NCBI GenBank assembly: GCA_024072375.1
Contig: CP099617.1
Location: forward strand, 2,336,001 to 2,400,000
Reading direction: 5' to 3'
Source of the DNA: Sphingomonadaceae bacterium OTU29LAMAA1
Lineage (GTDB): Bacteria; Pseudomonadota; Alphaproteobacteria; Sphingomonadales; Sphingomonadaceae
DNA: 64,000 nucleotides
Shown here: positions 52,278 to 62,500 of the stretch, piece by piece
Layout: every line of letters starts with the position of its first letter
Position numbering within the stretch: position 1 is the first letter of the stretch
Made by a program: the position numbers and the translations under genes
Notes under the pieces: generated by a model
Databases searched by the model: none
Told to the model about the DNA's origin: nothing
What the model saw: only the letters and a program-made list of their open reading frames with translations

Positions 52278-53645
52278 TCAGTTGTAGGCGCGCTCGCCGT
52301 GCTCGCCGAGGTCGAGGCCTTCCTGCTCGACTTCGGGAGCGACACGCAGGCCGGTGATCGCCTTGGCGATGAGCATCGCGATGACGGTGCCGATCGTCGC
52401 CCAGATGATGGTCACCACCACCGCCTCGACCTGAACCAGCAGCTTCGCACCCATCGCATAATCCGCAGCGCCCGGTCCGCCGAACGACGGGGCGTAGACG
52501 ATGCCGGTGCCGATCGCACCGACCATGCCGCCGATGCCATGGACACCGAAGGCGTCGAGCGCGTCGTCATAGCCCAGCTTCGGCTTCAGCACGGATACCG
52601 CGAAGAAGCAGACCAGAGATGCGATCGCACCCAGCACGATCGCGCCGAACGGACCCGAGTTGCCGGCCGCCGGCGTCACCGCCACCAGACCGGCGACGAT
52701 GCCCGAACAGAAGCCCAGCGCCGATCCCTTGTGACCGCGCAGCCGCTCGGCCAGCATCCAGAACAAGGCACCCGACGCGGTGGCGACGAAGGTGTTGATC
52801 ATCGCCAGGCCTGCCGAGCCATTGGCCTCCAGCGCGGAACCGGCGTTGAAGCCGAACCAGCCCACCCACAGCAGGCCGGTGCCGACCGCGGTCAGCGTCA
52901 GCGAATGCGGCGGCATCGGCGTCGTCGGATAGCCCATGCGCTTGCCGAGCATGATGCTCGCGACCAATGCCGACACGCCGGCGTTGATGTGCACCACGGT
53001 ACCACCGGCGAAATCAAGCGCGCCCGCCTTGAAGAAGAAGCCCGACGAGGCCCAGACCATGTGCGCGATCGGGAAATAGACGATCGTCAGCCACACTGCG
53101 GCGAACGCCATGACCGCGGAAAACTTCATCCGCTCGACCACCGAACCCAGCACCAGCGCGACGGTGATCGCCGCAAAGGTCATCTGGAAACAGATGAAGA
53201 CATATTCCGGGATTTCGACCCCGGCGGTGAAGGTCGCCGCCTGCGACGCCGGCGTCACGCCCTTCAGGAACGCCTTGTCGAGGCTGCCGATCACGTTCGA
53301 CAGGCCGCTGGTCAGGTCCGGCCCGAACGCGAGGCTGTAACCGTACATCACCCACAGCAGCATCGCGAGGCACGCGACCGCGCCGATCTGCGTCATCGTC
53401 GACAGCATGTTCTTCGAGCGGGTGAGGCCGCCGTAGAACAATGCCAAGCCCGGCAGGATCATCATCATGACGAGGACCGTGGAGGTCATCATCCAGGCGG
53501 TATCGCCCTTGTTCACGGTGGCGACCACCGGTGCGGCGGCAGCCGGCGGCGCCTGCAATGCGGCGTCCTGCGCCCAGGCGGGCATGGCGGCGAACGCGAG
53601 GGCGGTCAGCCCTGCAGCGCCCGCGATCTTAAGTGCGTGCTTCAT
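52278..53645 (-). CDS. amtB: Ammonium transporter
   Basis: Amt/MEP/Rh family channel of 455 residues with a signal peptide (AWA|QDAA) and about eleven membrane helices. The conserved His are in FAGGTVVHINAGVSALVAS and DAFGVHGIGGMVGAIGTG, and WVGWFGFNAGSALEANGSAG is typical. It moves ammonium into the cell and is blocked by GlnK. Start ATG 53645. It follows glnK by 19 bp in the standard glnK-amtB operon. Confidence 0.95.
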   Translation of the reverse strand: MKHALKIAGAAGLTALAFAAMPAWAQDAALQAPPAAAAPVVATVNKGDTAWMMTSTVLVMMMILPGLALFYGGLTRSKNMLSTMTQIGAVACLAMLLWVMYGYSLAFGPDLTSGLSNVIGSLDKAFLKGVTPASQAATFTAGVEIPEYVFICFQMTFAAITVALVLGSVVERMKFSAVMAFAAVWLTIVYFPIAHMVWASSGFFFKAGALDFAGGTVVHINAGVSALVASIMLGKRMGYPTTPMPPHSLTLTAVGTGLLWVGWFGFNAGSALEANGSAGLAMINTFVATASGALFWMLAERLRGHKGSALGFCSGIVAGLVAVTPAAGNSGPFGAIVLGAIASLVCFFAVSVLKPKLGYDDALDAFGVHGIGGMVGAIGTGIVYAPSFGGPGAADYAMGAKLLVQVEAVVVTIIWATIGTVIAMLIAKAITGLRVAPEVEQEGLDLGEHGERAYN

Positions 53646-53664
53646 CGATTCCCCCCTCACAGCC

Positions 53665-54003
53665 TCAAAGCGCCGAATCGTCGGTTTCGCCGGTGCGGAT
53701 GCGCACCGCCTGACCGACGTCGAGCACGAAGATCTTGCCGTCGCCGATCGCGCCGGTGTTCGCGGATGCCTGGATCGCCTCGACCACCCGGTCGGCGAGG
53801 TCCGCGGCGCAAACCACCTCGATCTTGATCTTGGGCACCATGTTGGTGCTGTATTCGGCGCCGCGATAGATTTCGGTCTGGCCCTTCTGCCGGCCGAACC
53901 CCTTGACCTCGGTAACCGTCATTCCCGCCACGCCCAACGTGGTGAGCGCTTCCCTCACCTCGTCCAGTTTGAACGGCTTGATGATCGCAATGACCAGCTT
54001 CAT
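53665..54003 (-). CDS. glnK: Nitrogen regulatory protein P-II
   Basis: P-II protein of 112 residues with the T-loop Tyr51 in QTEIYRGAEYSTNMVPKI, the site of uridylylation. It senses 2-oxoglutarate, ATP/ADP and, through uridylylation, nitrogen status. Its place directly upstream of amtB makes it GlnK-type. A sigma-54 promoter sequence lies 34 bp upstream of the ATG. Confidence 0.96.
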   Translation of the reverse strand: MKLVIAIIKPFKLDEVREALTTLGVAGMTVTEVKGFGRQKGQTEIYRGAEYSTNMVPKIKIEVVCAADLADRVVEAIQASANTGAIGDGKIFVLDVGQAVRIRTGETDDSAL

Positions 54004-54036
54004 CCCTGCCCCCTCGATTGTCCGAAGGGCGGCATC

Positions 54037-54051
54037 GCAACCATCGTGCCA
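54037..54051 (-). promoter_or_regulatory. Sigma-54 promoter of glnK-amtB
   Basis: The minus-strand sequence TGGCACG-ATGG-TTGC matches the -24/-12 consensus of RpoN promoters. Transcription would start near 54026, giving a leader of about 22 bases. NtrC would be the expected activator; no clear NtrC site was picked out by eye. Confidence 0.8.
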
Positions 54052-54137
54052 GTTGCGAAACGACGGGTTCAGGCGGGACGAAGCGCCCGAAGCAGACCCA
54101 TTAACGATAGAATAATGAGCAGCCTGCCGCCGCTGCC

Positions 54138-54344
54138 TTAAATTTCAGCAGCAGCAACGATCGCCTGCGCGGCGGAAAGGTCGTCCTCGTCCACCATCAC
54201 CCGCACCGGGATCAGCAGGTAACTGCCGTCGGCGATGCTTGATCCGCCATCGAACGCGATCGCATCCATCCCCTCCGCATCCAGCCGCCCGACGATGATG
54301 TTGGCAAGGTTGCGGTCGTACCGCCCGAGTTCGACGAGGCTCAT
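54138..54344 (-). CDS. DUF2007 domain protein (putative signal-transducing)
   Basis: 68-residue protein with the P-II-like DUF2007 fold: MSLVELGRYDRNLANIIVGRLDAEGMDAIAFDGG, then VRVMVDEDDLSAAQAIV. The function is unknown; members are often called putative signal-transducing proteins. ATG 54344 has GGAGGG four bases upstream. It lies upstream of glnK on the same strand, 134 bp away, and is divergent from ccdA by 46 bp. Confidence 0.8.
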   Translation of the reverse strand: MSLVELGRYDRNLANIIVGRLDAEGMDAIAFDGGSSIADGSYLLIPVRVMVDEDDLSAAQAIVAAAEI

Positions 54345-54355
54345 ACAGCCCTCCG

Positions 54356-54382
54356 TTGACGCGCACGGATTATGCGCATAGT
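54356..54382 (+). promoter_or_regulatory. ccdAB promoter with palindromic operator
   Basis: TTGACG (54356-54361) and CATAGT (54377-54382, spacer 15) form a plausible sigma-70 promoter. The perfect palindrome TATGCGCATA (54371-54380) overlaps the -10. The start would fall at or next to the ATG at 54391, suggesting a leaderless message; no ribosome binding site is visible. CcdA/CcdB autoregulation through the palindrome is the likely control. Confidence 0.5.
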
Positions 54383-54390
54383 TTCTCTGC

Positions 54391-54636
54391 ATGAAGCACG
54401 ATCCGATCGCGTCGGGCAAGCGCAAGCCTGTGAATGTCTCAATCGATACGGGGATCGTCGCCGTCGCCCGTGAGCATGGCCTCAATCTCTCGCAGATCAG
54501 CGAGGCGGCAATACGTCAGGCTGCAAAGGTCGAGATGGAGCGGCGTTGGAGGGAAGAGAATAAGGACGCGATCGAGGGGTGGAATCGATGGTATGAGAAG
54601 AACGGCCATCCGCTCGACGCCTATCGTCTGTTCTGA
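54391..54636 (+). CDS. ccdA: CcdA-like antitoxin
   Basis: 81-residue antitoxin of type II CcdAB. The N-terminal ribbon-helix-helix DNA-binding part is KRKPVNVSIDTGIVAVAREHGLNLSQISEAAIRQ. The C-terminal part WREENKDAIEGWNRWYEKNGHPLDAYRLF, which neutralises the toxin, is close to F-plasmid CcdA. It overlaps ccdB by one base. This looks like a chromosomal copy with no plasmid genes nearby. Confidence 0.9.
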   Translation: MKHDPIASGKRKPVNVSIDTGIVAVAREHGLNLSQISEAAIRQAAKVEMERRWREENKDAIEGWNRWYEKNGHPLDAYRLF

Positions 54637-54932
54637 TGGCGCAATTCGACGTCTATCTACTGCGGGACACGACGTACGTCGTCGACGTGCAGTCGCCGCT
54701 TGCCTCGGTTCACGCCACCCGCCTCGTGATACCCTTGATCGCGCCGGACGCGGATGCAAGCCCGACGAGCCGGCTCAACCCCCTGTTGACGCTCGATGGG
54801 CAACAATGGGTGCTCGCCACCCACTTTGCCTCGACGGTCGATGCCAGCACGCTGAAGGCACCCGTCGCATCGCTCGCCCATGAAGAATGGGCGATCAAAG
54901 GCGCGATCGACTTCCTGACGGGCGGCTTCTAA
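54636..54932 (+). CDS. ccdB: CcdB-like toxin (gyrase inhibitor family)
   Basis: 98-residue CcdB toxin: AQFDVYLLRD at the start, VVDVQSPLASVHATRLVIPLI, LNPLLTLDGQQWVLATHF and a C-terminus AIKGAIDFLTGGF. F-plasmid CcdB poisons DNA gyrase through a C-terminal Trp-Gly-Ile; here the terminal three residues are Gly-Gly-Phe, so gyrase poisoning is uncertain. It overlaps the ccdA stop codon, and its 3' end overlaps convergent tldD by four bases. Confidence 0.88.
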   Translation: MAQFDVYLLRDTTYVVDVQSPLASVHATRLVIPLIAPDADASPTSRLNPLLTLDGQQWVLATHFASTVDASTLKAPVASLAHEEWAIKGAIDFLTGGF

Positions 54933-56359
54933 CCCGTCGCCGTCCCGCCCACCGTCAGCCCATCGACCAGCAACGTCGGCTGCCCCACACCCGCCGGCAC
55001 GCTCTGCCCGCCCTTGCCGCAGACGCCGATACCCTCGTCCAGCGCAAAGTCGTTGCCGATCCCGGTCACCTTGGTCAGCACCGTCGGCCCGTCGCCGATC
55101 AGCGTCGCGCCCTTGATCGGTGCGCCGATCCTGCCGTTCTCGATCAGATACGCCTCGGTGCATGAGAACACGAACTTGCCCGACACGATGTCGACCTGCC
55201 CGCCGCCGAAGCTCTTGGCGAAGATGCCCCGCTTGACGCGCGACAGCAATTCGCCCGGATCGTCGTTGCCGCCCTTCATGAACGTATTCGTCATCCGCGG
55301 CATCGGCGCATGCGCGAAGCTCTCGCGGCGGCCATTCCCCGTCGGCGCCACGCCCATCAGCCGCGCATTCAGCCGATCCTGCATATAGCCCTTGAGGATG
55401 CCGTCCTCGATCAGCACCGTCTCGCTCGTCGGCGTGCCCTCGTCGTCGATCGACAGGGACCCGCGCCGGTCCTGGATCGATCCGTCGTCGACCACCGTCA
55501 CGCCCGCCGCCGCGACCCGCTCGCCGATCCGCCCGGAGAAGGCGGACGTGCCCTTGCGGTTGAAATCGCCCTCCAGCCCATGGCCGATCGCCTCGTGCAG
55601 GATCACACCCGGCCAGCCCGGCCCGAGCAGCACGGTCATCTCGCCTGCCGGCGCCGCAACCGAATCGAGATTGACCAGCGCCTGCGCCAGCGCCTCGTCG
55701 ATCCCGCGGTTCCAGATCGCAGCATCGAACAACCGGTCGTACAGATAGCGTCCGCCGATCCCGAACGTCCCCGTCTCGCGCCGGCCGTTCTGTTCGACGA
55801 CGATCTGGATGTTGAGCCGCACCAGCGGCCGCACGTCGGTGGCGACGAAGCCATCGGGCCGCACCACCTCGACCACGCTCCACGTACCCGACAGCCCGAC
55901 CGATACCTGCGCCACCCGCGGGTCACGCGCGCGCGCCGCCGCATCGATCGTCTGGCACAAATTCACCTTGTCGGCGAACGGCACCAGATCGAGCGGATCG
56001 GCGTCGGTGTACAGATGCCGGTTGTTGCCCTGCGGCGGTGGTGCCTTGGCGCTCGTCGTCGGATCGATCAGCGCCATCGTCTCGCCCGCGCGCTTGATCG
56101 CGGCTTCCGACAATTCGTTGGCATGCGCAAAGGCGGTCATCTCGCCCGACACCGCGCGCAGGCCGAAGCCCGCATTGGTGTCGTAGCTCGCCGTCTTCAA
56201 TCGGCCGTCGTCGAAGCCGAACGCCTCCGCCCGGCGATATTGCAGGTACAATTCGCCGTCGTCGGCTTTACCGAGCGCATCGGCAGTCAGTCGCAGCGCC
56301 GCCTCGGGCGAAAGCTGGTCGCGGTACAGGAACGAGCGGGGATCGGCAGCTAATGTCAT
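54929..56359 (-). CDS. tldD: Metalloprotease TldD
   Basis: TldD of 476 residues, the catalytic subunit of the TldDE protease that matures modified peptides and degrades unstable proteins. The metal site is WPGVILHEAIGHGLEGDFNRKGTSAFSG and the C-terminal TldD/PmbA signature includes GVCGKGGQSVPAGVGQPTLLVDGLTVGGTATG. The partner TldE (PmbA) is not in the window. It follows a zf-CHCC gene by 18 bp on the same strand. Confidence 0.95.
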   Translation of the reverse strand: MTLAADPRSFLYRDQLSPEAALRLTADALGKADDGELYLQYRRAEAFGFDDGRLKTASYDTNAGFGLRAVSGEMTAFAHANELSEAAIKRAGETMALIDPTTSAKAPPPQGNNRHLYTDADPLDLVPFADKVNLCQTIDAAARARDPRVAQVSVGLSGTWSVVEVVRPDGFVATDVRPLVRLNIQIVVEQNGRRETGTFGIGGRYLYDRLFDAAIWNRGIDEALAQALVNLDSVAAPAGEMTVLLGPGWPGVILHEAIGHGLEGDFNRKGTSAFSGRIGERVAAAGVTVVDDGSIQDRRGSLSIDDEGTPTSETVLIEDGILKGYMQDRLNARLMGVAPTGNGRRESFAHAPMPRMTNTFMKGGNDDPGELLSRVKRGIFAKSFGGGQVDIVSGKFVFSCTEAYLIENGRIGAPIKGATLIGDGPTVLTKVTGIGNDFALDEGIGVCGKGGQSVPAGVGQPTLLVDGLTVGGTATG

Positions 56360-56377
56360 GCCGCCAATATAGGGGCG

Positions 56378-56611
56378 TTAAACGCTCGCGCCATCCGGAT
56401 GATCGGGCAGCGTCGATTGATCCGCGCCATCGGCGGGTCCGCCGATCAGCACGAAGCGCCGATCGCAATAGCCGCAATCGACATAGCCCTCTTCGTCGAT
56501 CTGCAAAAACACCCGCGGATGGCCAAGCGCGGCCCCGCCGGGAATGTCGGTTGCGCCGTCGCAGGCGACACGACGCTGGGATACGCGGACGGTTTCGGGC
56601 GGCGGGATCAT
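56378..56611 (-). CDS. zf-CHCC zinc-finger protein
   Basis: 77-residue protein of the zf-CHCC family, related to the NDUFS6-type subunit of complex I. The Cys/His metal site is seen as [18 protein letters not shown] and [11 protein letters not shown]. Start ATG 56611 removes a 12-residue extension ([12 protein letters not shown]) that has no support. It is co-oriented with and just upstream of tldD. Confidence 0.85.
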   Translation of the reverse strand: MIPPPETVRVSQRRVACDGATDIPGGAALGHPRVFLQIDEEGYVDCGYCDRRFVLIGGPADGADQSTLPDHPDGASV

Positions 56612-56709
56612 GGCGACGCAGTTAGCAAGCGCAGCGCCGGCCTTCAATCCTCCGCAATGTCGGGGAGGAATGGGTTGCGCGTTTTGGCAGGCGGCGTATT
56701 CCGCAGGCC

Positions 56710-57633
56710 ATGACCGAGGCCGCGATCCGCATCCAGAACCTATGCAAGACCTATCAGGGCGGCAAGCGCGCGCTCGACGGGGTCAGCTTCGACGTGCCGA
56801 GGGGCCAGATCTTCGGCCTGCTCGGCCCCAACGGCGCGGGCAAGTCGACGCTGATCAACATCCTGGCGGGGCTGGTCAACAAGACCGACGGCAACGCCGA
56901 AATCTGGGGCTTCGACATCGACGCCCACCCGCGCAACGCCAAGGCGTCGATCGGCATCGTCAATCAGGAGATCCTGTTCGACCCGTTCTTCACGCCGATC
57001 GAGACGCTCAACATCCAGGCCGGCCTGTACGGCGTCCCCAAGGCCGAACGCCGCTCGATGGAACTGCTCCGCGCGGTGCATCTGGAGGACAAGGCCAACG
57101 CCTACGCCCGCACCCTGTCGGGGGGCATGAAGCGACGGCTGATGGTGGCCAAGGCAATGGTCCACTCGCCCCCCGTCCTCGTCCTCGACGAACCGACCGC
57201 CGGCGTCGACATCGAACTGCGCCAGCAACTCTGGGCCTACGTCCGCGAACTGAACCAGGCCGGCGTCACCGTGGTCCTCACGACGCACTATCTCGAAGAA
57301 GCGGAAGAACTCTGCGACCGCATCGCGATCATCAACCACGGCAAGCTGATCGCCAACGAACCGACCCGCGAACTCGTCGGCAAGGCACAGGAAAAGGTCG
57401 TCGCAGTGACCGTCGATCGCGACGTCGCGACGCTCCCCGACAACGCCTGCTTCGGCAAGATCGTGCTCAAGGGCGCGCGCACGCTGGAAATCACCTACGC
57501 CAAGGACCGCGTCAACGCCGGCGAAGTCCTCGCCGCGGTCCAGCACGACGGCTTCGGCATCGTCGACGTGACGACGAAGGAGCCGGACCTGGAGGACGTA
57601 TTCCTGAGCCTGACCCGCGCCTCCAACGGCTAA
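56710..57633 (+). CDS. ABC transporter ATP-binding protein, without adjacent permease
   Basis: 307-residue ABC-2-type ATPase. Walker A is [20 protein letters not shown], signature [20 protein letters not shown], Walker [13 protein letters not shown] and H-loop [14 protein letters not shown]. Such proteins usually drive export with an ABC-2 membrane subunit, but no permease gene is adjacent (neighbours are zf-CHCC and nadB). The C-terminal extension after residue 225 is typical of the drug- and polysaccharide-export subgroup. Confidence 0.9.
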   Translation: MTEAAIRIQNLCKTYQGGKRALDGVSFDVPRGQIFGLLGPNGAGKSTLINILAGLVNKTDGNAEIWGFDIDAHPRNAKASIGIVNQEILFDPFFTPIETLNIQAGLYGVPKAERRSMELLRAVHLEDKANAYARTLSGGMKRRLMVAKAMVHSPPVLVLDEPTAGVDIELRQQLWAYVRELNQAGVTVVLTTHYLEEAEELCDRIAIINHGKLIANEPTRELVGKAQEKVVAVTVDRDVATLPDNACFGKIVLKGARTLEITYAKDRVNAGEVLAAVQHDGFGIVDVTTKEPDLEDVFLSLTRASNG

Positions 57634-57795
57634 GCCCCCCACAACAACCACCTGTCCTACACACCGCCATCTGTGCCACAGCATCCCCATGCACCGGCCC
57701 TCGATCCTCGCCATCCCTCCGCACACGTCATCTCGCAGGGAGCGTTTGCGACCGGCACGTACCGTCAACTTCGGCAACTTCCGCGGACCTCGCCG

Positions 57796-59388
57796 GTGAC
57801 CGACTCAGCCCGCACCAGCGACGTCCTCATCGTCGGCTCCGGCGCGGCCGGCCTCACCGCGGCGCTCAACCTCGCAGACCGGTTCAAGATCACCGTCCTC
57901 GCCAAGGGCGCGCTCAACGAAGGCTCCACCGCCTGGGCGCAGGGCGGGATCGCCGCCGTCCTCGAACCCGGCGACACGTTCGACAACCATGTCGAGGATA
58001 CGATGGTCGCCGGTGCCGGCCTCAACGACCGCGATATCGTGGAGTTCGTCGTCGAGGGCGCGCCCGCCGCTATCGAACGCCTGACGCAACTCGGCGTCCC
58101 CTTCGCCACCGAGGGGAATGCCCTCCACCTCACCCGCGAAGGCGGCCATTCGCATCGCCGCATCGTCCACGTCGCCGACGCCACCGGCTGGGCGGTGCAG
58201 GAGGCGCTGCAACGCGCCGCCGAGGCGCATCCCAACATCACCCTCGTCCCCGATCAGGTCGCGATCGACCTCGCCACCAGCCGCCATGAACAGCGCTATT
58301 CGGGCGCCGGCAACGTCTGGGGCGTCTATGCGGTCGACCGCAACACCGGCCACGTCGCGCTCTACACGGCGAAGGCGACGATCCTCGCCACTGGCGGCGC
58401 GGGCCGCACCTATTTGTTCTCCACCGCCCCGCGCGGCGCGACCGGCGACGGCATCGCGATGGCATGGCGGGCGGGTGCGCGCGTCTCCAACATGGAGATG
58501 ATGCAGTTCCACCCGACCTGCCTCTACAATCTCGAGGTCAAGAACTTCCTGATCACCGAGGCGGTGCGCGGCGAGGGCGGGCGACTGATCAACCCCGCCA
58601 CCGGCAAGCGCTTCATGTCCTATTACGACGCCGAACGCATGGAACTCGCCCCCCGCGACGTGGTGGCGCGCGCGATCGACGCCGAGATCAAGCGCTACGG
58701 CCTCGACTATGTCCACCTCGACATCAGCCACATGCCCGCCGACTTCGTCCGCGGCCACTTCCCCAACATCCACGAAAAGCTGCTCGGTCTCGGCATCGAC
58801 ATGACGACGCAGCCGATCCCCGTCGTGCCGGCACAGCATTACACCTGCGGCGGCATCGTCGTCGATCGCGACGGCCGCACCGACCTGCCCGGACTCTATG
58901 CGGCGGGCGAATGCACCGAAAGCGGCCTGCACGGCGCCAACCGCCTCGCCTCCAACTCCCTGCTCGAATGCTTCGTCTTCGGTGAGGCGTGCGCCGATCA
59001 TATCGCCGCGCACTGGGACGCGCTGCCCCCGGTGCCGGTGATCCGCCCGTGGGACGAAAGCCGCGTGACGGATTCCGACGAAGAGGTCGTCATCAAGCAG
59101 AACTGGACCGAGATCCGCCGCTTCATGTGGAATTACGTCGGTATCGTCCGCACCACCAAGCGCCTCGAACGCGCCAAACGCCGCATCGAGATGCTGACCG
59201 GCGAGGTCGCCGAACATTACGGCCATTTCCGCGTCACCCCCGACCTGATCGAACTGCGCAACCTGCTCCAGACCGCCGACCTGATCGTCCGCTCCGCCCT
59301 CCATCGCCACGAAAGCCGCGGCCTCCACTACACGCTCGACTATCCCGAAACGCTGCCGGAGGCGGTCGACACCGTCCTGGTGCCATGA
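57796..59388 (+). CDS. nadB: L-aspartate oxidase
   Basis: FAD-dependent enzyme of 530 residues, the first step of de novo NAD synthesis (aspartate to iminoaspartate). FAD motif LIVGSGAAGLTAALNLAD, active-site regions EGSTAWAQGGIAAVL and EVKNFLITEAVRGEGGRL, and the signature CTESGLHGANRLASNSLLECFVFG are all present. GTG 57796 is chosen; a GTG at 57673 in frame would add 41 unlikely residues. nadA and nadC are not adjacent. Confidence 0.93.
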   Translation: MTDSARTSDVLIVGSGAAGLTAALNLADRFKITVLAKGALNEGSTAWAQGGIAAVLEPGDTFDNHVEDTMVAGAGLNDRDIVEFVVEGAPAAIERLTQLGVPFATEGNALHLTREGGHSHRRIVHVADATGWAVQEALQRAAEAHPNITLVPDQVAIDLATSRHEQRYSGAGNVWGVYAVDRNTGHVALYTAKATILATGGAGRTYLFSTAPRGATGDGIAMAWRAGARVSNMEMMQFHPTCLYNLEVKNFLITEAVRGEGGRLINPATGKRFMSYYDAERMELAPRDVVARAIDAEIKRYGLDYVHLDISHMPADFVRGHFPNIHEKLLGLGIDMTTQPIPVVPAQHYTCGGIVVDRDGRTDLPGLYAAGECTESGLHGANRLASNSLLECFVFGEACADHIAAHWDALPPVPVIRPWDESRVTDSDEEVVIKQNWTEIRRFMWNYVGIVRTTKRLERAKRRIEMLTGEVAEHYGHFRVTPDLIELRNLLQTADLIVRSALHRHESRGLHYTLDYPETLPEAVDTVLVP

Positions 59389-59397
59389 CGCCCCGAT

Positions 59398-59548
59398 CAT
59401 TCCTCCCCCGCAAGGGGGAGGTCGCGCGGCGAAGCCGTGACGGAGGGGGAGGCAAGCTTCGAACGTCATCACGTAGCACCTCGCCCACCTCTCCCACCAC
59501 CATTCGGCTCCGCCCAACGGTCCGCCTCCCCCTCGCGGGGGAGGACTG
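59398..59548. repeat. Intergenic GC-rich palindromic repeat
   Basis: CCTCCCCCGCAAGGGGGAGG then GCGGCGAAGCCGTGACGG, with an inverted CCTCCCCCTCGCGGGGGAGG at the far end. It fills the gap between nadB and smc and matches the elements at 9.5 and 21.3 kb. Confidence 0.82.
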
Positions 59549-59557
59549 AGCGATCCC

Positions 59558-62500
59558 GTGCAGATCAAACGGCTCCGCATCGCCGGCTTCAAAAGCTTCG
59601 TTGACCCCGCCGATCTTCGTATCGAGCGCGGGCTGACCGGTGTCGTCGGCCCCAACGGCTGCGGCAAATCGAACCTGCTCGAAGCGCTCCGCTGGACGAT
59701 GGGCGAGAACAGCGCGAAATCGCTGCGTGGCGCGGGCATGGACGACGTCATCTTCGCCGGCACCGCCACCCGCCCGCCGCGCGATTTCGCCGAGGTGTCG
59801 ATCCTGCTCGACACCGGCGACGCCGCCAATCCCGACGAGCGCGAGGTCGTCCGCCGCATTGAACGCGGCGCCGGCAGCGCTTATCGCATCGACGGCCGCG
59901 ACGTCCGCGCCAAGGATGTCGGCCTGCTGTTCGCCGATGCCGCCACCGGCGCACACAGTCCGGCGCTGGTCAGCCAGAACCGCATCGGCGCGGTCATCGC
60001 CGCCAAGCCCGCCGAACGCCGCGCGATGCTGGAGGAAGCCGCCGGGATCGCGGGCCTGCATGTCCGCCGCAAGGACGCCGAACAAAAACTCCGCGCCACC
60101 GAAGCCAACCTCGTCCGCCTGGATGAACTGATCGCCGACCAGGACACCCGCGCCGCCGCGCTCCGCCGACAGGCCCGCGCCGCCGAACGCTACCGAGCGC
60201 TCTCCGAACAGATTCGCGTCGCCGAAGCCCGCATGATCTTCGCCCGCTGGCGCGACGCGGTCGCCGCCGCCGATGCCGCCCGAATCGAAGCGCAAGCCGC
60301 CGAAGCGCGCGTTACCGACGCCACCACCGCCGAACACACCGCCGCCAAAGCCCGGCACGCCGCCGCCGAGGCGCTAGCGACCACCCGCGCCGCCGCCCTT
60401 GCCGCCCGCGACCGCGCCGGCGAAGCCGGCCACCAGCTCGCCACGCTCCGCACCGAACGCACCGCCGCCGCCCGTCGCGTCGCCGACCTCGCCGACGCCC
60501 GCCGCCGCATCGCCGAAGACCGCGCCCGCGAAGGCACGCTCGCCGCCGATGCCGCCGCCGCGCTCGCCAGCCTGTCAGACGAGGTGAAGGCGCTTGACCG
60601 CGCGATCCTGTCCGCCGCAGACGACGCTCCCCGCCTCGACACCGCGCTTGCCGAGGCCGAACGCCACGCCCGCGATGCCGAGGTCGCACTCGCACAAGGC
60701 TTAACCCGACAGGCGAGCGAAGCCGCCGAAAGCCGTGTCGCCACCGCCGCCCTCGCCGCGGCGCAGACCCGCGCCGACCGCACCGGTCGCGAAGCCGCCC
60801 AGATCAATCAAGCCATCGCCGCCCTCGGCAGCGCCGCCCCGCTCACCACCACCCGCGAAGACGCCGCCGAGCGCCGCCGCACCGCCGCCGCCACGACCGA
60901 GTCCGCCCGCGCCGCGCTTGCCGAAGCGGAAGCCGCCGAACGCACCGCGCTCGCCGGCCGCGACGCCGCCGAAACCGCGCGCGCCACCGCCCGTGCCAAT
61001 CTTGCCGCCCTCGACAGCGAAGCCGCCGCGCTCACCAGGGCGACGCAGCGCACCGGCCGCGACCGCCTGCTCGACCATCTCACCCCCGCCGCCGGCTATG
61101 AACGCGCCCTCGGCGCCGCATTGGGCGACGATCTGGAGGCAGGCCTCGCCGCATGGACCGGTGCCGCCCCGCACCCATCGGACCCCGCGCCACCCGCTGG
61201 CGCAGAACCGCTCGCCACCCATGTCGAGGCCCCCGCCCCGCTTGCCCGTCGCCTCGCCCAGATCTTCGTCGCCGAAGACACCGGCCAGCCGCTCGCGGTC
61301 GGCCAGCGCCTCGTCACCCGCGACGGCATCTTGCGCCGCTGGGACGGCTTCGTCGCCACCGGTAACGGCGCGGCGGCGGCCGAACGGCTCGAACGCCTCA
61401 ACCGGCTGAAGGCGTTGCAAGCCGCCCGCCCCGCCGCCGCCACAGCCCTCGCCGAAGCCGACGACGCCCGCGCCGCGATCGACCGCGCCATCGCCACCGC
61501 GCGCGCCGCCGCCCAGACCGCCCGCGCCACGCTCAGCGAGTCCGAAGCCACCGCCCGTGACGCCGAACGCGCCGAGGATCGTGCCGCCGCCGCACTCGAA
61601 CGGCTCGCCGGCCAGCGCGCCGACCTCGACACCCGTGCCGCCCGCATCGCCGCCGAACAGGCCGAAGCGCAGGCCGACCTCGCCGCCGCCCGCACGGCCC
61701 GCGATGCGCTGCCGGACGGACGAGAGAGCGCCGCCGCCGTCGCCGCACTGACGCAGGCCGCGAACCACCACCGCACCGCAGTTGCCACCGCCCGCGAACG
61801 CCGCGCCACCCTCGACCGCGCCGTCCAGAGCAACCGCGAACGCCTCGCCGCCGCACAGGCCGACACCCGCAGCTGGCGCGCGCGCGCTGGCGAGGCCGCG
61901 AAACGGATCGCCGACATGGACAAGCGCGATGCCGCGCTCGCCACCGAAGCCGCCGACGTCGCCGATCGCCCCGCCGCACTCGACGTCGCGATCGCCGCGC
62001 AAGAGGCCGATCACGCCGCCGCCCGTGTCGAGGCCGATGCACAAGCTGCCGCCGAGCGCACCGCCGCTACCGCGCTCGCCCACGCCGACGACGCCCACCG
62101 CCGCGCCGTCGAGGCGCTGTCGCAGGCGCGCGAAGCTCGCGCCGGCACCGCCGCCCGCCTCGAAAACCAAGACCTGCGCCGCGTCGAGATGGGTCGCCTG
62201 TCCGGCGAACGCTTCGAATGCCCCGCGCCGGTCCTTCCCGAACGGCTGCACTTCGCCGTCGCCGATGTCCGCACGCCTGCGGAGGAAGCCGCCACGCACG
62301 AACGTCTGTCCGCCGATCGCGAACGCATCGGCCCGGTCAACCTCGTCGCCGCGACCGAACTGGCCGAGCTCGAAGCCGCAGGCCAGAGCAACGCCGCCGA
62401 ACGCGATGAACTCGGGCAGGCCGTCAACCGCCTGCGCGGCTCGATCGGCACGCTCAACCGCGAAGGGCGCCAGCGCCTGCTCGCCGCGTTCGAGGCGGTC

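Noticed and set aside
57805..59859. 684-codon minus-strand open frame antisense to nadB
   Set aside because: Shadow of nadB; no recognisable domain and no ribosome binding site.
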